Part shown: positions 15,545-24,183 of the stretch, piece after piece
Position numbering within the stretch: the stretch's first letter is position 1
Layout of the letters: every line of letters begins with the position of its first letter
Assembly: GCF_017161425.1 (NCBI RefSeq)
Contig: NZ_CP071057.1
Location: 930,001-994,000, forward strand
Reading direction: 5' to 3'
DNA: 64,000 nt
From: Marinicauda algicola
Lineage (GTDB): Bacteria; Pseudomonadota; Alphaproteobacteria; Caulobacterales; Maricaulaceae
The notes under the pieces: model-generated
Seen by the model: only the letters and a program-made list of their open reading frames with translations
What the model was told of the DNA's origin: nothing
The model's database searches: none
Made by a program: the position numbers and the translations under genes

Positions 15545-16905
15545 TCGGCTGCCGCGACCGCCGCCGTGCGGCCGTCGCGGGGGCGTTCGCCCCACCGGCC
15601 GCCGTCGACATCGCCCTCCGCGAAGGTCCAGGGAATGCGCCCGCCGAGCCGCAGCGCCGCCCGCAGGCCCGAGCGCAGCCCGTCCTCGTGGAAGCCGTAG
15701 CCGAGCCAGGCGCCCGCGAACCAGGTGCGGCGCACGCCCTGGATCCGGTTGAAGATGCGCTGCGCGGCGAGGCCCGCGGCGGAGAACTGGGGATGGTCGT
15801 ACTCGAACCGGCCGAAGACGAGCGCGGGGTCGGGCTCGCGCGACGGGTTCAGCGTCACGAGAAGCGGGGTCTTCGCGTCTATGCCCTGAAGCCGGTTCAT
15901 GTCGTAGGTCACCGCAGCGGCCGCAGCGTCGTCGTGACGGGTATAGCACCAGGCCGCCCGTGCGCCCGAACGCTTCGGCAGGAAGCTCGTATCGCGGTGA
16001 AGCACCGCCGTGTTCGGGGCGTAGGGGATCGCGCCGAGCATCTCGCGCTCGTCGGCATCGGCGTCGGAAAGGAGGCGCAGCGCCTGGTCGCTGTGGCAGG
16101 CCAGGATGACCTCGTCGAAGCGTTCCGCGTAGCCGGCCCCGTGGGAGACCAGAACGCCGTCATCGAGCCGGGTGACGCGCCGCGCCGCCGGGGCGAAGCG
16201 CACGCCGGCCGCCTCCAGCTCGTCGGCGATGCGCTGGACATAGACCTGGCTGCCGCCCTTCACCGTCTCCCATTTGGGTCGCACGGCATTGACGAGGCGG
16301 TGGTTCTTGAAGAAGCGGACGAAGGCTTCCGCCGGGTAGCGCGCCATCTCCGCCTCCGTGGACGACCAGATCGCCGCGCCCATGGGCAGGAGGTAGTTGG
16401 TGCGAAAGCGCGTGCCATACCCCTCGCGGTCGAGATACTGGCCGAGGGTGAGGCCGGCAAGGTGCCCGGACTCCAGGTCCGCGATCGCCCGGCCGTTGAA
16501 GCGCAGGATCTCGCCCAGCATGGACACGAAGCTCGGCCGGAACAGGTTGCGCTTCTGCGCGAACAGCCCGCTCACCCCGTTCGAGCTCCACTCCACGTCG
16601 CCGTCCAGGCTGAAGCCGAAGCTCATGTCGGAGCGGTAAGTGGCGATGTCGAGATGCTCGAACAGCGCGGTGAGATTGGGATAGTTCAGCCGGTTGAAGA
16701 CGATGAAACCGGTATCGACGTCGATCTTGCGCCCGTCATAGTCGATCCTGACGGTGTTGGCATGACCGCCGAGCCGGTCCTCCTTCTCGAATACGGTGAC
16801 CTCGTGCACGTCCTTCAGCGCATAGGCCGCGCCGAGGCCGGACACGCCGGCGCCGATCACGGCGATGCGCGAACGGTGATGGAGGATGGGCGCGATGTCG
16901 CTCAT
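15541..16905 (-). CDS. FAD-dependent amine-oxidase-like protein of the DUF1365/cfa cluster
   Basis: A 454-residue NAD(P)/FAD-binding protein. The dinucleotide motif IAVIGAGVSGLGAAYAL comes at residues 14-30, followed by VTVFEKEDRLGGHANTV, the amine-oxidase family second motif, and VDTGFIVFNRLNYPNL. The C-terminal part has WFAGAWLGYGFHEDGLRSG, which closes the FAD site. Related proteins (RSP_1091 type, from memory) act together with DUF1365 and a cyclopropane synthase on unsaturated or methylated acyl chains during light stress. It overlaps both neighbours by four bases, which indicates tight translational coupling within the phr operon. Confidence 0.88.
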   Translation of the reverse strand: MSDIAPILHHRSRIAVIGAGVSGLGAAYALKDVHEVTVFEKEDRLGGHANTVRIDYDGRKIDVDTGFIVFNRLNYPNLTALFEHLDIATYRSDMSFGFSLDGDVEWSSNGVSGLFAQKRNLFRPSFVSMLGEILRFNGRAIADLESGHLAGLTLGQYLDREGYGTRFRTNYLLPMGAAIWSSTEAEMARYPAEAFVRFFKNHRLVNAVRPKWETVKGGSQVYVQRIADELEAAGVRFAPAARRVTRLDDGVLVSHGAGYAERFDEVILACHSDQALRLLSDADADEREMLGAIPYAPNTAVLHRDTSFLPKRSGARAAWCYTRHDDAAAAAVTYDMNRLQGIDAKTPLLVTLNPSREPDPALVFGRFEYDHPQFSAAGLAAQRIFNRIQGVRRTWFAGAWLGYGFHEDGLRSGLRAALRLGGRIPWTFAEGDVDGGRWGERPRDGRTAAVAAAE

Positions 16906-18350
16906 GCGGCGTCCTTGATCTCGTTCCAGGCCTCGAGCGCGCGCTCGCGGGCCTGCTTGTGGTCGACGATGGGCCGGGGGTAGGTCTTTCCGAGCGTGAC
17001 GCCGGCTTTCCTCAGCGTTTCCCGGTCGGCCTCCCAGGGCTTGTGGATGAATGCGTCGGGCAGGCCGGCGATTTCGGGCACCCAGCGGCGGACATACCGG
17101 CCCTGCGCGTCGAACTTCTCGCCCTGGCTCACCGGATTGAAGATGCGGAAGAAGGGCGCGGCATCGGCCCCCGAACCCGCGATCCACTGCCAGCCGGCCG
17201 CGTTGTTGGCGAGGTCGGCATCGACCAGCGTGTGCCAGAACCAGTCCTCGCCGCGACGCCAGTCGATCATGAGGTCCTTCACCAGGAAGGATCCCGCGAT
17301 CATGCGCACCCGGTTGTGCATCCAGCCCGTCTCCCAGAGCTGGCGCATGCCCGCATCCACGATCGGATAGCCCGTCAGGCCCTTCTTCCACGCGGTGAGC
17401 GCGTCCTCGTTCTCCTTCCAGGGAAAGGCGTCGAACTTGTCCTGGTAGTTTTCCTCCGGAAATTCCGGGAAATGGTAGAGGAGATTGTAGCAGAACTCCC
17501 GCCAGCCGATCTCGCTCAGGAAGGAGTCCTCGCCCTTCGACAGCGATCCGCCCGCGCGCGCCTTCACGGCATGCCAGACCTGGTGCGGCGAGATCTCGCC
17601 ATGGTGCAGGTGCGCGGACAGGCCCGAGGTGCCGGCGATGCCCGGCCGGTTGCGCGCGCTGTCGTAATCGGCGATGCGCTCGTCCAGGAAGGTCTCCAGG
17701 CGTGTGTGCGCGCCGGCTTCGCCCGGCGTCCAGGTCTCGCGCAGCCCGCCGGCCCAATCCGGCTTGGCGGGCAGGAGGTTCCAGTCGGAGAGCGCGTCGC
17801 TTTCCGGAGCGCCGCCGTAGAAGTCCAGCCTCTCCACGCGCGGACCGGGCGCACGCGGATCGCCCTTGGCCTTCAGCGATTTCCAGAACGGGGTGTAGAC
17901 CCTGTAGGGCTTGCCCTCGTTGGTGGAGATGTCCCAGGGTTCGATCAGCAGGCCCGCGTTGAACGAGCGCACCTCCACGCCGTCCTGCTTCAGCGCCGAT
18001 TTCAGGCGCGAATCGCGCGCGATCGCCCAAGGTTCGTAGCGCCGGTTCCAATAGACCGCGCTCGCCTGAACCTCGCGGGCGAGGGCGGGGATGATCTCGT
18101 CCGCCTTTCCCTTTCCAAGCCAGAGCCTTGCACCGGTTTCTTCAAGGTCTCGCGACAGGCTCTCCAAGCTGTGGTGAAGCCACCAGAGCGAGGCCGGGCC
18201 CGGCGCCCAGGCGCCCGGGCTCTCCAGGTCGAGGATGAAGACCGGCAGCACCGGGCGATCGCTGTCGCGCGCGGCGAGCAGGGCCGGATTGTCGGACAGG
18301 CGCAGATCCTGGCGGAACCAGACGATGACGGGCTCTCTCGGTTCGGTCAT
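16902..18350 (-). CDS. phrA: Deoxyribodipyrimidine photolyase (CPD class I)
   Basis: A 482-residue light-driven DNA repair enzyme that reverses cyclobutane pyrimidine dimers. The N-terminal antenna domain starts VIVWFRQDLRLSDNPAL; the FAD domain contains TRLETFLDERIADYDSARN, TSGLSAHLHHGEISP, IGWREFCYNLLYHFP, WKKGLTGYPIVDAGMRQL, WMHNRVRMIAGSFLVKDL and WFWHTLVDADLANNAAGWQW, the canonical run for class I photolyases. Start ATG 18350 gives the normal length. It leads the leftward operon with an ECF-type promoter 63-92 bases upstream. PhrA is a known RpoE/ChrR target in Rhodobacter. Confidence 0.95.
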   Translation of the reverse strand: MTEPREPVIVWFRQDLRLSDNPALLAARDSDRPVLPVFILDLESPGAWAPGPASLWWLHHSLESLSRDLEETGARLWLGKGKADEIIPALAREVQASAVYWNRRYEPWAIARDSRLKSALKQDGVEVRSFNAGLLIEPWDISTNEGKPYRVYTPFWKSLKAKGDPRAPGPRVERLDFYGGAPESDALSDWNLLPAKPDWAGGLRETWTPGEAGAHTRLETFLDERIADYDSARNRPGIAGTSGLSAHLHHGEISPHQVWHAVKARAGGSLSKGEDSFLSEIGWREFCYNLLYHFPEFPEENYQDKFDAFPWKENEDALTAWKKGLTGYPIVDAGMRQLWETGWMHNRVRMIAGSFLVKDLMIDWRRGEDWFWHTLVDADLANNAAGWQWIAGSGADAAPFFRIFNPVSQGEKFDAQGRYVRRWVPEIAGLPDAFIHKPWEADRETLRKAGVTLGKTYPRPIVDHKQARERALEAWNEIKDAA

Positions 18351-18412
18351 TTCCAGGCGGTCCGGTTCCAGGCAGGGCGGCACCTTGCGGGTGACGCGGG
18401 CGTCGTTGTGCA

Positions 18413-18442
18413 GTACTACGCGCTGGACCGCGCGGCGGATCA
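18413..18442 (-). promoter_or_regulatory. Probable ECF (RpoE/ChrR-type) promoter of the leftward phr operon
   Basis: Read on the minus strand: TGATCC (18442-18437), 16 bases, then CGTA (followed by GTAC). This is the same motif and spacing as the promoter at 8948-8977 in front of the ChrR-like gene. It lies 63 bases before the photolyase start and overlaps the region that must also hold the kdsA promoter in the other direction. Confidence 0.72.
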
Positions 18443-18497
18443 TCCCCATCTGCGATCGATGCAGCGGGGATGCCTCGCGAAGACAACGGAGCCTGCC

Positions 18498-19367
18498 TTG
18501 AGCGAGAAGCCCAATTCCACCGTCGAGATCGCCCGCCCGGGCGGACCGGCCTACCGGATCGGCAACGACCAGCCGCTGTCCTTCATCGCCGGTCCCTGCG
18601 CGATGGAGAGCCGGGAGCACGCGCTGGAGACCGCGCACGCGATCAAGGAGATCGGCGAGCGTCTCGGCGCGAACTTCATCTACAAGACCTCCTACGACAA
18701 GGCGAACCGGACGAGCCTGGGAAGCGCGCGCGGCATCGGCCTGGACAAGGCCATGCCGATCTTCGAGGAGATCCGCGACAGGACCGGGCTTCCCGTCCTG
18801 ACCGACGTGCACACCGCCGAGCAGTGCGCCGGTGTCGGAAAGAGCGTCGACGTCCTGCAGATCCCCGCCTTCCTGTGCCGCCAGACGGACCTGCTGGTCG
18901 CCGCGGCCGAGACCGGCCGGGTGATCAACGTGAAGAAGGGCCAGTTCCTGGCGCCCTGGGACATGAAGAACGTCATCGCCAAGGTCACCGGCGCGGGCAA
19001 TCCCAACGTCTTCGCCTGCGAGCGCGGCGTCAGCTTCGGCTACAACACGCTCGTCTCCGACATGCGCGCGCTGCCGATCATGGCCGAGATCGGCTGCCCG
19101 ATCGTGTTCGACGCGACCCACTCGGTGCAGCAGCCCGGCGGCCAGGGCGGACGCTCGGGCGGCCAGCGCGAATTCGTGCCGCACCTGGCGCGCGCGGCGG
19201 TCTCGATCGGCGTCGCGGCGGTGTTCATGGAAACCCATCCCGATCCCGACAACGCGCCGTCGGACGGGCCGAACATGATCCCGCTGAAGCATTTCGAGGC
19301 GCTGTGCGCCGACCTGCTCGAATTCGACCGCCTCGCCAAGTCGAGGAAGCCGGTCTCCTTCGGCTAG
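18498..19367 (+). CDS. kdsA: 3-deoxy-8-phosphooctulonate synthase (KDO-8-phosphate synthase)
   Basis: A 289-residue aldolase-type enzyme that condenses phosphoenolpyruvate with arabinose 5-phosphate to KDO-8-phosphate, the precursor of the LPS inner-core sugar KDO. Motifs are FIAGPCAMES, IYKTSYDKANRTS, GLPVLTDVHT, QIPAFLCRQTDL, KKGQFLAPWDM and CPIVFDATHSVQQPGG. I place the start at TTG 18498 because GGAG sits about eight bases before it; an in-frame ATG at 18459 lacks a ribosome site and would add 13 residues. The gene is 22 bases from hldE and forms an LPS-core pair with it. Confidence 0.95.
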   Translation: MSEKPNSTVEIARPGGPAYRIGNDQPLSFIAGPCAMESREHALETAHAIKEIGERLGANFIYKTSYDKANRTSLGSARGIGLDKAMPIFEEIRDRTGLPVLTDVHTAEQCAGVGKSVDVLQIPAFLCRQTDLLVAAAETGRVINVKKGQFLAPWDMKNVIAKVTGAGNPNVFACERGVSFGYNTLVSDMRALPIMAEIGCPIVFDATHSVQQPGGQGGRSGGQREFVPHLARAAVSIGVAAVFMETHPDPDNAPSDGPNMIPLKHFEALCADLLEFDRLAKSRKPVSFG

Positions 19368-19389
19368 GCCGGCGGGACGGGGGAGCGAC

Positions 19390-20871
19390 ATGCAGCGCGC
19401 CAAGGCCGCCCGCTATCTTCAAGCCATCGCCGGCAAGCATGCCCTGTGCGTCGGCGACGTGCTGCTCGACAGCTTCGTTTACGGCGAGACCCGCCGCATC
19501 AGCCGCGAGGCGCCGGTGCCGATCCTTTCGGAGACCCGGCGCTCGGCCATGCTGGGCGGGGCGGGCAATCTCGCGCGCAACGTGGAAAGTCTCGGCGGCC
19601 GTCCGGTGCTGATCGGGGTGATCGGCGACGACGGCGAGGGCGAGGCGGTGCGCGCTCTGCTCGGCGATGGTCCGGACAAGGGCGAAAGTCCGGACATTTC
19701 CGGTTTGATCGTCGAGCCCGGCCGGCGCACCCCGGCCAAGATCCGCTATGTCGCCAACAACCAGCAGATGCTCTGCGTCGACCGCGACCCCTCCGCGCCC
19801 ATCGGGGAAGCGACGCAAAATGCCGTTCTGGACGCGGTTCGTGCCCGGATAGCCGGTGCGAGTGTCCTGATACTCTCCGATTACGGCCGCGGAACGGTCA
19901 CGCCCGCGCTCTCGCGCGCCGTGATCGCGATCGCGCGCGAGGCCGGCGTGCCGGTCTGCGTCGATCCGCGCGGATCGGACTATACCCGCTACGACGGCGC
20001 GCATGTGATCAAGCCCAATGCCGACGAGCTCGCCGCGGAGACCGGCCTGCCGGTGTTCGACGACACCACCGCCGAAGCCGCGCTGCGCGTCCTGAAGGAC
20101 CGTCTCGGGGAGACCTCGGCCCTGCTGGTCACCCGCGGCGGACAGGGCATGTCGCTGCTGGACAGCGAGGGCCGGGTCGCCCATCACCGGGCGCGTCCGC
20201 GCTCGGTGTTCGACGTGTCCGGGGCCGGGGATACCGCGCTCGCCGCGCTCTCGCTCGCCGTCGCCGCCGGGATCGATCTGACCGACGCGATGGCGCTCGC
20301 CGATCTCGCCGCCGGGACCGCCGTCGGCAAGGCCGGCACCGCGACCGTCACGCCAGAGGAGGTCCTCCAGGACGCCGAGGGCGGGCAGGAGGCGCCCGAC
20401 TGGCGCGTGATCTCGCGCGAGACCGCGTCGAGCCTTGCCGCCCAATGGCGCCGCGAGGGGCTGAGGGTCGGCTTCACCAACGGCTGTTTCGACATCCTCC
20501 ATCCCGGCCATCTCGCCGTGCTGCGCCATGCGCGCTCGGTGTGCGACCGGCTGATCGTGGGGCTCAATTCCGACGCCTCGGTGCGCCGCCTGAAGGGGCC
20601 CTCGCGCCCGGTCAACGACGCCCATACCCGCGCGGTCATGCTCGCCTCGCTGGAGATGGTCGACCGGGTGGTGATCTTCGAGGAGGACACGCCCGAGGAC
20701 CTCATCCGCGCGATCGAGCCGCACGTCCTCGTCAAGGGCGCCGACTACATCGCCGACGACCTGCCCGGCGCGGCCTTCGTCAAGTCGAGGGGCGGCGAGG
20801 TCGTGCTCGCTCCGCTGGTCGAGGGCCTGTCCACGAGCAATATCGTGAAGAAGCTCTCCGGGATGGATTGA
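19390..20871 (+). CDS. hldE: Bifunctional heptose-7-phosphate kinase / heptose-1-phosphate adenylyltransferase
   Basis: A 493-residue two-domain enzyme for ADP-heptose synthesis, feeding the LPS inner core. Residues 1 to about 320 form a PfkB-type sugar kinase: VPILSETRRSAMLGGAGNLARN and the C-terminal DVSGAGDTALAALSLAVAAG with the catalytic Asp. After a linker, residues from about 355 form the cytidylyltransferase-like domain with VGFTNGCFDILHPGHL (HxGH motif), GLNSDASVRRLKG and the closing EGLSTSNIVKKL. Start ATG 19390 has a GGGGGAG site just upstream. It follows kdsA by 22 bases, which joins KDO and heptose supply in one transcript. Confidence 0.95.
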   Translation: MQRAKAARYLQAIAGKHALCVGDVLLDSFVYGETRRISREAPVPILSETRRSAMLGGAGNLARNVESLGGRPVLIGVIGDDGEGEAVRALLGDGPDKGESPDISGLIVEPGRRTPAKIRYVANNQQMLCVDRDPSAPIGEATQNAVLDAVRARIAGASVLILSDYGRGTVTPALSRAVIAIAREAGVPVCVDPRGSDYTRYDGAHVIKPNADELAAETGLPVFDDTTAEAALRVLKDRLGETSALLVTRGGQGMSLLDSEGRVAHHRARPRSVFDVSGAGDTALAALSLAVAAGIDLTDAMALADLAAGTAVGKAGTATVTPEEVLQDAEGGQEAPDWRVISRETASSLAAQWRREGLRVGFTNGCFDILHPGHLAVLRHARSVCDRLIVGLNSDASVRRLKGPSRPVNDAHTRAVMLASLEMVDRVVIFEEDTPEDLIRAIEPHVLVKGADYIADDLPGAAFVKSRGGEVVLAPLVEGLSTSNIVKKLSGMD

Positions 20872-20927
20872 GCCGTCAGGGCTTCGCCGCCGCAGCGACG
20901 CCATCCCCGCTCGCGGGAGAGGATGAC

Positions 20928-22088
20928 CTATGTCGGCGCGCGCTTGCCCGGCCGCTCGTAGTGCACCGCATGGGCGGGCTCGCTCACCAGTTCGCGCTCC
21001 GGCCAGCGCAGGGCGGTGAGCGCACCCCCGAACACGCAGCCGGTATCGATGCAGACCGTGTTGTTGACCCATTCGGGGTCCTCGACCGGAGTGTGGCCGT
21101 AGACCACCGCCGGCGCGCCGGAATAGCTCTGCGCCCAGTCGGCGCGGATCGGCAGGCCGCGATAGTCGAGCTCCCCGGTCGGCTCGCCGAACATGGCATA
21201 GCCCTTCACCGCCCGGGAGCGCCGCCCGATCATTCCTGCGCGGATGCCGGCATGGGCGGCGACGAGCCGGCCGCGATCCAGCCAGACATGGCTCGGCAGG
21301 CCCTCGAGGAAATCGTGGGCGGCTTCTCGGAAGGCCTCGCTCTCGCGCCGGGCCTGCTCCACGGTGCGCTCCAGGCCCGCCTTGACCTCGACATCGCGCC
21401 CTTCCAGCCAGCGGCGGAACTTGTCGTCGTGATTGCCCATCACGACGTGGCCGCCGGCTTCGACCACCGCCATGGCGAGGCGCACGCAGTCCGGCGCCTT
21501 GGGCCCGCGGTCGACGAGATCGCCCAGCAGGACGATGCGGCGCCCGTCCGCCGGCGTGATCCGCGCCCGCCGCTCGGCGCTTTCCTCGAGCCATTCCACG
21601 CCGTGTCCGAGCTTCACGAGAAGCGCTTCCAGCTCGTCGGCGCAGCCATGGGCGTCGCCGACGATGTCGAACGGTCCGGTATCGGTGCGCCGGTCCTCGT
21701 CGAGCGGCTCGAAGGCGAGCGTGACGGCGACCGGATCGTCGAGGCGCGCGAGGTCGACGATCCTCTCGAAGCGCGCGCGTTCGACCTTGTTGATGAGCCG
21801 CTCGCCGTCCTCCAGCACGATGGCGACACACGGGGCATGCCAGCGCCGCGCGATCTGCAGCCAGCGATGGCGCCCGTCCGCGTCGAAGCGGTCGTTCTCC
21901 ACGAGCGTTAGCCGGCGCTGTTCCAGGCGCGCCTCGGCGAGGGCCTCCTGTCCGCTCGCGCCCGGCTCGGTCGCGGCGCGCTCGGCCGGATCGAAATGGG
22001 TGCGCGCGAAGCGGTCGCGCAGCGCCCCGTCATCGCCGACCAGGACGATGAGGGCGAAGTCGGGAAGGGTGATGGCCGGGCCGGACAT
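20928..22088 (-). CDS. Pnkp-like protein: degenerate kinase domain plus PPP-family phosphatase
   Basis: A 386-residue protein resembling bacterial polynucleotide kinase-phosphatase. The N-terminal third has the kinase-domain layout (FALIVLVGDDGALRDRFART), but the P-loop Gly-x-x-Gly-x-Gly-Lys-Ser is gone: Gly-Lys-Ser is replaced by GALRD. The C-terminal two thirds are a complete calcineurin-type phosphatase: FDIVGDAHGCADEL, VLLGDLVDRGPKAPD, VVMGNHDDKF, VAAHAGIRAG and YGHTPVEDPEW, with the metal-binding Asp, His and Asn residues in place. The expected activity is a metal-dependent phosphomonoesterase or diesterase; the substrate (nucleic acid ends, dinucleoside polyphosphate, or protein) cannot be told. 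The start ATG is 35 bases from the preceding minus-strand stop. Confidence 0.75.
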   Translation of the reverse strand: MSGPAITLPDFALIVLVGDDGALRDRFARTHFDPAERAATEPGASGQEALAEARLEQRRLTLVENDRFDADGRHRWLQIARRWHAPCVAIVLEDGERLINKVERARFERIVDLARLDDPVAVTLAFEPLDEDRRTDTGPFDIVGDAHGCADELEALLVKLGHGVEWLEESAERRARITPADGRRIVLLGDLVDRGPKAPDCVRLAMAVVEAGGHVVMGNHDDKFRRWLEGRDVEVKAGLERTVEQARRESEAFREAAHDFLEGLPSHVWLDRGRLVAAHAGIRAGMIGRRSRAVKGYAMFGEPTGELDYRGLPIRADWAQSYSGAPAVVYGHTPVEDPEWVNNTVCIDTGCVFGGALTALRWPERELVSEPAHAVHYERPGKRAPT

Positions 22089-22123
22089 GGGATACGCCGT
22101 TTCGCTCTGCCCGGGTCAACGCG

Positions 22124-23332
22124 CTAGCCGTCGATCGGTTTGACCGGCGCGATCTCGACTTCCTCCACGCCCTCCAGCGGCGGTGCGTAGCGCGCCTCCT
22201 CTGCCATGATGGCGGTGAGTATCTCCATGCGCCGCACGGAATCGGCCTCGAGATCGGCATAGAACAGGTTGAACGGGGGCACGCGGCGCGTCTCCGCGAG
22301 CCGGTGCGGACGGCGCAGGACGCGCGAGCGCGGCGTCTCGATCATCAGGAGCCCGTTCTGGCACTGCGCCCCGGTCTGGTTGGCCAGCGGGGAGGGGTGG
22401 TCGCCGGGCGCGAGCCCCTCGGCCGCCGCCCCGCCGCGATGCAGGCGCGCCGGCGCGAAGTCCTCGCTCGTGCGCCACAGCAGCGGGTTCACGCACAGCG
22501 TGCCGCGCCCGGCCACGTAGTCGAGCCCGCCGTCCCCGGTCCAGGACATGCCGCGTTCGAGCAGCGCGTCGACCCGGTCGCGCTCGCCGGGCTCGATCGT
22601 CGCATAGGCGATGATGCAGCGCACCTGGTCGGGCTCCGCGCAGGCGGGCAGTTCGGCGAGCGGGCCGGCGAACAGGTCCAGCGGCACCGGCGCCTCCAGG
22701 ATATAGGCCGCGGCGAGGCGGCGGCGCAGCTGCGGGGCGGGCGCGACCTGGTCGAGCAGCACGCCGAGCGCGTGAAGCCCGCCCTGCTGGCCCACCCCCA
22801 CGACGATGAAGGGCCGGTCCTGCCCGATTTCCTGCAGGAAGCGAGCGAAGGCGCGCTGCACATCCTCATGGGCCTTGAGGCGGGCCTGGATGGAATCCTC
22901 GCGGTTGTTCATGAAGGCGTAGAGCGCGGCCTGGCGATAATGCGGCGCGTACACCGCCCCGGCGGCGAAGAACGGCCCGGCATAGTTGGGCAGAACGATC
23001 CCTGCGAGCTCCTCGGCCTCCTGCGGCCGGTCGTAGGGGGCGTTCCATTGCGATCCGCCGTCATAGGTCGTGGGATGGACCAGGAAGACCACCGGCTCGG
23101 TCTCGGTCAGCGCCATGGCGACCGGCTTCATCGCCCAGCCCCCCGGATCGGTATAGTCCGGGGCAGGGGGGACCTCGTAGGTCTGATAGGGCACGCCGGG
23201 ATCGAGGAAGGTCTGGTAGATCTGGTCGCGCAGCACCCAGCTGGCCACCAGGGCGAGCGCGAGGAAGGCCGCGCCCGCCGCGGCGATCGCGGTCAGCCAG
23301 AGCGAGGAGAAGCGGGGCGGGCGTCGGATCAT
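22124..23332 (-). CDS. Membrane-anchored DUF3089 (alpha/beta-hydrolase-like) protein lacking its nucleophile
   Basis: A 402-residue protein with an N-terminal signal anchor (residues 10-34, LWLTAIAAAGAAFLALALVA). The body matches DUF3089: VVFLVHPTTYDGGSQWNAPY, a stretch with NYAGPFFAAGAVYAPHYRQA, and DVQRAFARFLQEIGQDRPFI. Family members carry GHSQGS at the nucleophile elbow; here the segment is VGVGQQGGLHAL, so Gln182 stands in the serine position. It is probably periplasmic and may be non-catalytic. Start ATG 23332 is preferred over an in-frame start 28 residues earlier. It is followed by the Pnkp-like gene on the same strand. Confidence 0.72.
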   Translation of the reverse strand: MIRRPPRFSSLWLTAIAAAGAAFLALALVASWVLRDQIYQTFLDPGVPYQTYEVPPAPDYTDPGGWAMKPVAMALTETEPVVFLVHPTTYDGGSQWNAPYDRPQEAEELAGIVLPNYAGPFFAAGAVYAPHYRQAALYAFMNNREDSIQARLKAHEDVQRAFARFLQEIGQDRPFIVVGVGQQGGLHALGVLLDQVAPAPQLRRRLAAAYILEAPVPLDLFAGPLAELPACAEPDQVRCIIAYATIEPGERDRVDALLERGMSWTGDGGLDYVAGRGTLCVNPLLWRTSEDFAPARLHRGGAAAEGLAPGDHPSPLANQTGAQCQNGLLMIETPRSRVLRRPHRLAETRRVPPFNLFYADLEADSVRRMEILTAIMAEEARYAPPLEGVEEVEIAPVKPIDG

Positions 23333-23487
23333 GATGGTCTTCCCTGCTGCACGCCGGTGAACGCGCACGGTCCGGCGCGCGTTGGCAGTTTCACCCGCGC
23401 CATCATCCCGCCGCAAGGGCGCTTATGCTGTCGGGGCGAACGTGATAAGCGTCTCGCTTCCGCCTACCCCCCCTGGAGGCTCCCCAC

Positions 23488-24183
23488 GTGCTGCGCTGGC
23501 TCCGTAACAGCTTTCTGACCGGTATCGTCGTCGTCACGCCCGTCGCGGTGACGGGCTGGCTCATCGTGACCTTCGTCAATTTCGTGGACTCCACGATCAA
23601 GCCGCTGATCCCGGCGCGCTACAACCCGGAAAGCTATCTGCCCTTCGCCCTTCCCGGCATGGGCCTGCTGATCGCCATCCTCAGCCTGACCCTGCTCGGC
23701 GCGCTCGCCGCGAACATCTTCGGGCGCACCCTGCTGGGCTTCGGCGAGCGGGTGGTCAATTCGGTGCCGCTGGTGCGCAACATCTATGGCGGGCTCAAGC
23801 AGATCGTGGAGACGGTATTTTCCGGCGGCCAGCAGAGCTTCAAGGAGGTGGTCCTCGTCGAATACCCGATGAAGGGCAGCTATGCGGTGGCCTTCGTGTC
23901 GAGCTTCGCCAAGGGCCAGATCCGCTCCCATGTCGGCCAGGGCGAGGAGGTCATCGGCGTGTTCGTGCCCACGACGCCCAACCCGACCTCCGGCTTCCTG
24001 CTGTTCGTGCCGCGCTCCAAGGCGCTGCCCCTGGAGATGAGCGTGGAGGAAGCCGCCAAGCTCATCATCTCCTTCGGCCTGGTCACGCCCGAACACCTGC
24101 CGCCGGGCTCGATCCCGGGCGGGCCCTTGAAGAAGGGCCCCGTCAGCGAGACCGAGGGCGCGGGCTCTAGCCCGACCGCATGA
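23488..24183 (+). CDS. DUF502 family membrane protein
   Basis: A 231-residue inner-membrane protein with two hydrophobic segments: LRNSFLTGIVVVTPVAVTGW at the N-terminus and FALPGMGLLIAILSLTLLGA around residues 54-75. Diagnostic DUF502 motifs follow: ERVVNSVPLVRNIYGGLKQI, FKEVVLVEYP, VIGVFVPTTPNPTSGFLLFV and MSVEEAAKLIISFGLV. Role unknown in the family. The start is GTG 23488 after a GGAGG site. It converges with recG and their ends overlap by 17 bases. Confidence 0.9.
   Translation: MLRWLRNSFLTGIVVVTPVAVTGWLIVTFVNFVDSTIKPLIPARYNPESYLPFALPGMGLLIAILSLTLLGALAANIFGRTLLGFGERVVNSVPLVRNIYGGLKQIVETVFSGGQQSFKEVVLVEYPMKGSYAVAFVSSFAKGQIRSHVGQGEEVIGVFVPTTPNPTSGFLLFVPRSKALPLEMSVEEAAKLIISFGLVTPEHLPPGSIPGGPLKKGPVSETEGAGSSPTA

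Noticed and set aside
18459-18497. In-frame ATG upstream as the kdsA start
   Set aside because: It lacks a ribosome site, while TTG 18498 has GGAG at proper spacing and gives the usual length.
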